This document shows positions 6,989 to 9,216 of a stretch of DNA of 9,216 bases, one piece after another (the stretch's first letter is position 1; each line of letters opens with the position of its first letter). The translations under genes and the position numbers were made by a program. The stretch lies in the NCBI GenBank assembly GCA_021793595.1, contig JAJYSL010000174.1:1-9216 (forward strand), in the 5' to 3' direction. The notes below the pieces were generated by a model, which was not told where the DNA came from, made no database searches, and worked only from the letters and a program-made list of their open reading frames with translations. Source of the DNA: Acidobacteriota bacterium. GTDB lineage: Bacteria > Acidobacteriota > Terriglobia > Terriglobales > Acidobacteriaceae.

Positions 6989-8328
6989 GTCATAATTTGC
7001 AGCATGTTTTGGCTGCCGATGAAATTGCGGACAGCGTAACACGCCTCAAGAACGAGTCGGTTGCGACGACGACTGCGACCATCCGGTTTCTTGCCACGGA
7101 ACAGGAATGGAGTGCTCCGCAGGTGCAGCATGTGTGGCGGGAATTGCTGGCAACTACCGCCAATCCCAACGCTCTGTTTGCGTCACCTGAGTGGTTCGAG
7201 AACAAGCACAAGACCAAGCGAGAGACTCTACGAGTTGCAGTGGTCGAGGACGGCGGAGAGATCATCGGCATCGCTCCTTTGTTGATAGGGGAACAGGAAT
7301 TCGACCTAAAGCTTTGCCGGATGCGGTTGAAGACCGCACAAATCCTTGGAGGAGAAGGCTTGGTACAGCGGCAGGAGGTATACGAGCCACTGTTCAAGGC
7401 AATTTTTCAAGCCTTCGATGTTGCAGCGATTCACTTCCGGCTATTGTCCACGGAAAGTCCATGCTGGAAGGCTGTGCAATCGTCGCGGGCCGGTCTGGTT
7501 CACATCCAGGACCGATTCAAGCTGTACATTGTGGACCTGCCGCAAACGTTCGATGCATACTTGGCGACGAGGTTCGACTCAAAACACCGGGCGAACTTGA
7601 GACGCCGGGTAAAAGTATTGGGCGAGCAAGGCCAGCTTCGTCTACAACGAATCACGGTGCCGGAAGACGTACCGGAGTTTCTGCGGATTGGCGGGCAGGT
7701 GGCGCGCGCCTCCTGGCAGGCAGCCTCAGCGGATTACCTGATTCAGGAGACGCCGCAATGGAGCGCGCATCTGAGCGATTTGGCACGGCGCGGACTGCTC
7801 CGCTGCTATATCCTCTGGTGCGGCTCGCGACCCTGTGCCTATAGGCTCGGGTTCCAAGGACGAGGCTACTATTTCTGCTGTTTTGCAGGCTACGATCCAG
7901 CGATGGCGAAATTTTCGCCTGGCACGGTAATCCTGATGCTGACAATCGAGGACCTGATCCAGCATGACTCACCAGGGAAGCTGAACTTTGGTGAAGGGGA
8001 GGATGAATACAAGCGGCACTTTGCTAGCTCCGCGATTGAAGTGGCGAATGTGACGATGTTGCGACCGTCTATCACGAGCTGTCTGAGGCTTACTGGATTC
8101 GAAGTTTACCGGTCTTTCAGAGCGCTAAAACGGTGGGGAAAACATTTTGCTGGAAATGCGCGAGGTCGCGCTGTGAAGAGGCTGCAACCTGGCCAGGCAG
8201 CCGGGGAGAGCCAGGAGGCGGAGCGGCGAACTCAACGGCAACACGCCGCGATGCAGACTAGGCGGCCGGGAATGGATCCGTCGAGGGCATTCTCGAGTGC
8301 GCAAGTGAGGGTAACAACCGATGAGTGA
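6985..8328 (+). CDS. CelD/FemAB-like GNAT acyltransferase, second paralogue
   Basis: This 447-residue paralogue of the preceding protein aligns with it without gaps for 216 residues and again after that protein's 23-residue insertion. Family segments are conserved: FENKHKTK, ILGGEGLVQRQEVYEPLFKA, YIVDLPQTFDAYLATRF, YDPAMAKFSPGTV and LNFGEGEDEYKRHFA. The frame is open further upstream to 6913, but the ATG at 6985 is preferred. It overlaps the previous stop by ATGA, has AGAGGA nine bases upstream, and gives an N-terminus (MSHNLQ) aligned to the paralogue's MSDGLQ. No signal peptide or membrane span is seen. The C-terminal 60 residues are polar and Arg-rich, and their QRQHAAMQTRRP resembles the tail of the NRPS protein. 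The stop overlaps the PKS start by 8 bases. The substrate is unknown, and an acyl- or aminoacyl-transfer step linked to the assembly line is the simplest guess. Confidence 0.83.
   Translation: MSHNLQHVLAADEIADSVTRLKNESVATTTATIRFLATEQEWSAPQVQHVWRELLATTANPNALFASPEWFENKHKTKRETLRVAVVEDGGEIIGIAPLLIGEQEFDLKLCRMRLKTAQILGGEGLVQRQEVYEPLFKAIFQAFDVAAIHFRLLSTESPCWKAVQSSRAGLVHIQDRFKLYIVDLPQTFDAYLATRFDSKHRANLRRRVKVLGEQGQLRLQRITVPEDVPEFLRIGGQVARASWQAASADYLIQETPQWSAHLSDLARRGLLRCYILWCGSRPCAYRLGFQGRGYYFCCFAGYDPAMAKFSPGTVILMLTIEDLIQHDSPGKLNFGEGEDEYKRHFASSAIEVANVTMLRPSITSCLRLTGFEVYRSFRALKRWGKHFAGNARGRAVKRLQPGQAAGESQEAERRTQRQHAAMQTRRPGMDPSRAFSSAQVRVTTDE
8236..8328 (+). other. Second GNAT C-terminal tail resembling the NRPS tail
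   Basis: The segment QRQHAAMQTRRP is followed by exactly 19 residues and the stop, as in the NRPS protein. Over the 34 bases 8236-8269 it matches 5487-5520 at 23 positions by hand count, and 10 of 14 residues agree over the RGQRQRAAMLSRRP window. The first GNAT protein lacks a clear copy. Common descent and convergent Arg-rich composition both remain possible. Confidence 0.4.
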
Positions 8329-9216
8329 TCGTTTACAAAATGCGGTAGCGATCATCGGACTGGCCGGGCGCTTTCCGGGCGCGGACAATGCGGAACAGTT
8401 CTGGCAGAATCTGTGCGCAGGCTGCGAATCGGTCCGGGCCATCCCCGAAGAGCAGCTGGAGGATGGGCTGACGGCGGCACAGCGGAGCCAGGGAAAATAT
8501 ATCGCAGCGCGGGCATTACTGGACAAGGTGGATCAGTTCGACGCGGAGTTTTTTCATTTTCTGCCGCGGGAAGCGGAGCTGACCGATCCGCAGCAGCGGG
8601 TGCTGATCGAGTGCGCCTGGGAAGCACTGGAAGACGCGGGTTACGATCCGGGGCGGATTGCGGGAAACGTGGGCGTCTTTGCAGGGTCCAGCATCAACAC
8701 ATACTTGCTGTCGCAACTAGCCTCAGATCCGGCATTTCGCGAGGAATTTACGCGGTCGTATCAGGTGGGCTCTTTCCCCGCTCTGGTGGGCAACGGGCAT
8801 GATTTTCTGGCGACGCGCATCAGCTACAAGTTGAATCTGCGCGGGCCGGCGATGACGGTGCAGTCCGCGTGTTCGACATCGCTGCTGGCGGTGGCGCAGG
8901 CGTGGCAGAGCCTAGTGAATTATCAATCGGATCTGGCTTTAGCGGGAGGCGTCTCAATTACGTTTCCGCAGGTGCGCGGATATTTTTACCAAGAAGGTGG
9001 AATGGTATCTCCCGACGGACATTGTCGTCCGTTCGATGCTGCGGCAGCTGGAACGGTGTTCGGCGGCGGCGCCGGAATGGTGCTGCTTAAACGCGCGGAG
9101 GAAGCGATTGCGGACGGCGATCATATCTACGCTCTGCTGCTGGGCGCGGGCGTCAACAATGACGGTTCGGACAAAATCGGCTATGCCGCTCCCAGCCGCA
9201 AAGCGCAGGCCGATGC
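8321..9216 (+). CDS. Type I polyketide synthase, ketosynthase start, 3'-truncated by the window
   Basis: The frame from ATG 8321 stays open to the window end (298 complete codons), giving the first part of a modular PKS ketosynthase. This domain condenses the upstream acyl or aminoacyl chain with an extender unit bound to its own acyl carrier. Visible landmarks are AVAIIGLAGRFPGA (8-21), FDAEFFHFLPREAELTDPQQR (73-93), WEALEDAGYDP (100-110), GVFAG, the active-site Cys184 in VQSACSTSL, PDGHCRPFDAAAAGTVFGGGAG (231-252) and NNDGSDKIGYAAPS (279-292). The two catalytic His motifs (HGTGT and NGH type) would lie beyond the end. There is almost no N-terminal linker, only MSDRLQN before the domain. A GTGAGGG ribosome site lies upstream and the start overlaps the previous stop by 8 bases. 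The chain donor is probably the A-PCP protein of the same operon, making an amino acid-polyketide hybrid. The rest of the module is not visible. Confidence 0.93.
   Translation, partial: MSDRLQNAVAIIGLAGRFPGADNAEQFWQNLCAGCESVRAIPEEQLEDGLTAAQRSQGKYIAARALLDKVDQFDAEFFHFLPREAELTDPQQRVLIECAWEALEDAGYDPGRIAGNVGVFAGSSINTYLLSQLASDPAFREEFTRSYQVGSFPALVGNGHDFLATRISYKLNLRGPAMTVQSACSTSLLAVAQAWQSLVNYQSDLALAGGVSITFPQVRGYFYQEGGMVSPDGHCRPFDAAAAGTVFGGGAGMVLLKRAEEAIADGDHIYALLLGAGVNNDGSDKIGYAAPSRKAQAD

Noticed and set aside
1..9216. CRISPR arrays, tRNA or rRNA genes, transposases, attachment sites
   Set aside because: No regular spaced repeats of array size, cloverleaf sequence, transposase motif or terminal inverted repeats with target duplications were seen.

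Overview
The window is GC-rich, densely packed bacterial DNA with every gene on the + strand. It holds two blocks separated by a 374-base non-coding gap. No rRNA, tRNA, CRISPR array, insertion sequence or phage gene was seen. Gene content and style (polysaccharide genes beside a small NRPS/PKS locus, CelD/FemAB-like GNAT proteins) suggest a soil-type Gram-negative bacterium. Acidobacteriota is my best guess, but this is an impression and not a phylogenetic result.

Block 1 (bases 2-3072) is the end of a surface-polysaccharide operon. It contains the 3' part of a left-handed beta-helix acetyltransferase, a GT4 glycosyltransferase and a UDP-N-acetylhexosamine-type 6-dehydrogenase. The genes are 11 and 15 bases apart, and each downstream start has a good Shine-Dalgarno. 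Together they would supply an activated uronic-acid sugar, transfer a sugar and O-acetylate the product.

The gap (3073-3446) begins with a strong two-part hairpin followed by T-rich sequence, most likely the terminator of block 1. It then has an AT-rich stretch with three TAGGAA(T/A)(T/A) elements 30-31 bp apart that also form inverted repeats. A sigma-54-like -24/-12 element lies about 60 bases before the next gene. This layout looks like a separately controlled promoter for block 2.

Block 2 (3447 to beyond the window end) is four genes joined by 4-, 4- and 8-base start/stop overlaps. They are a condensation-domain-less NRPS protein (adenylation plus carrier domain, valine-like specificity code), two tandem CelD/FemAB-like GNAT paralogues about 62% identical over their first 216 residues, and the start of a type I PKS (ketosynthase with active-site Cys, cut by the window). 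The A-PCP protein would load an amino acid and the PKS would extend it. The GNAT pair, sitting inside the assembly-line operon, could N-acylate or transfer that aminoacyl group.

The most unusual signals are at the gene ends. Both GNAT proteins and the PKS begin with a shared MS(D/H)xLQ segment. The NRPS and the second GNAT protein end in a shared Arg-rich tail (QRQxAAMxxRRP) placed exactly 19 residues before each stop. This suggests that the GNAT genes carry, or were inserted with, copies of the NRPS/PKS junction, perhaps docking-type ends.
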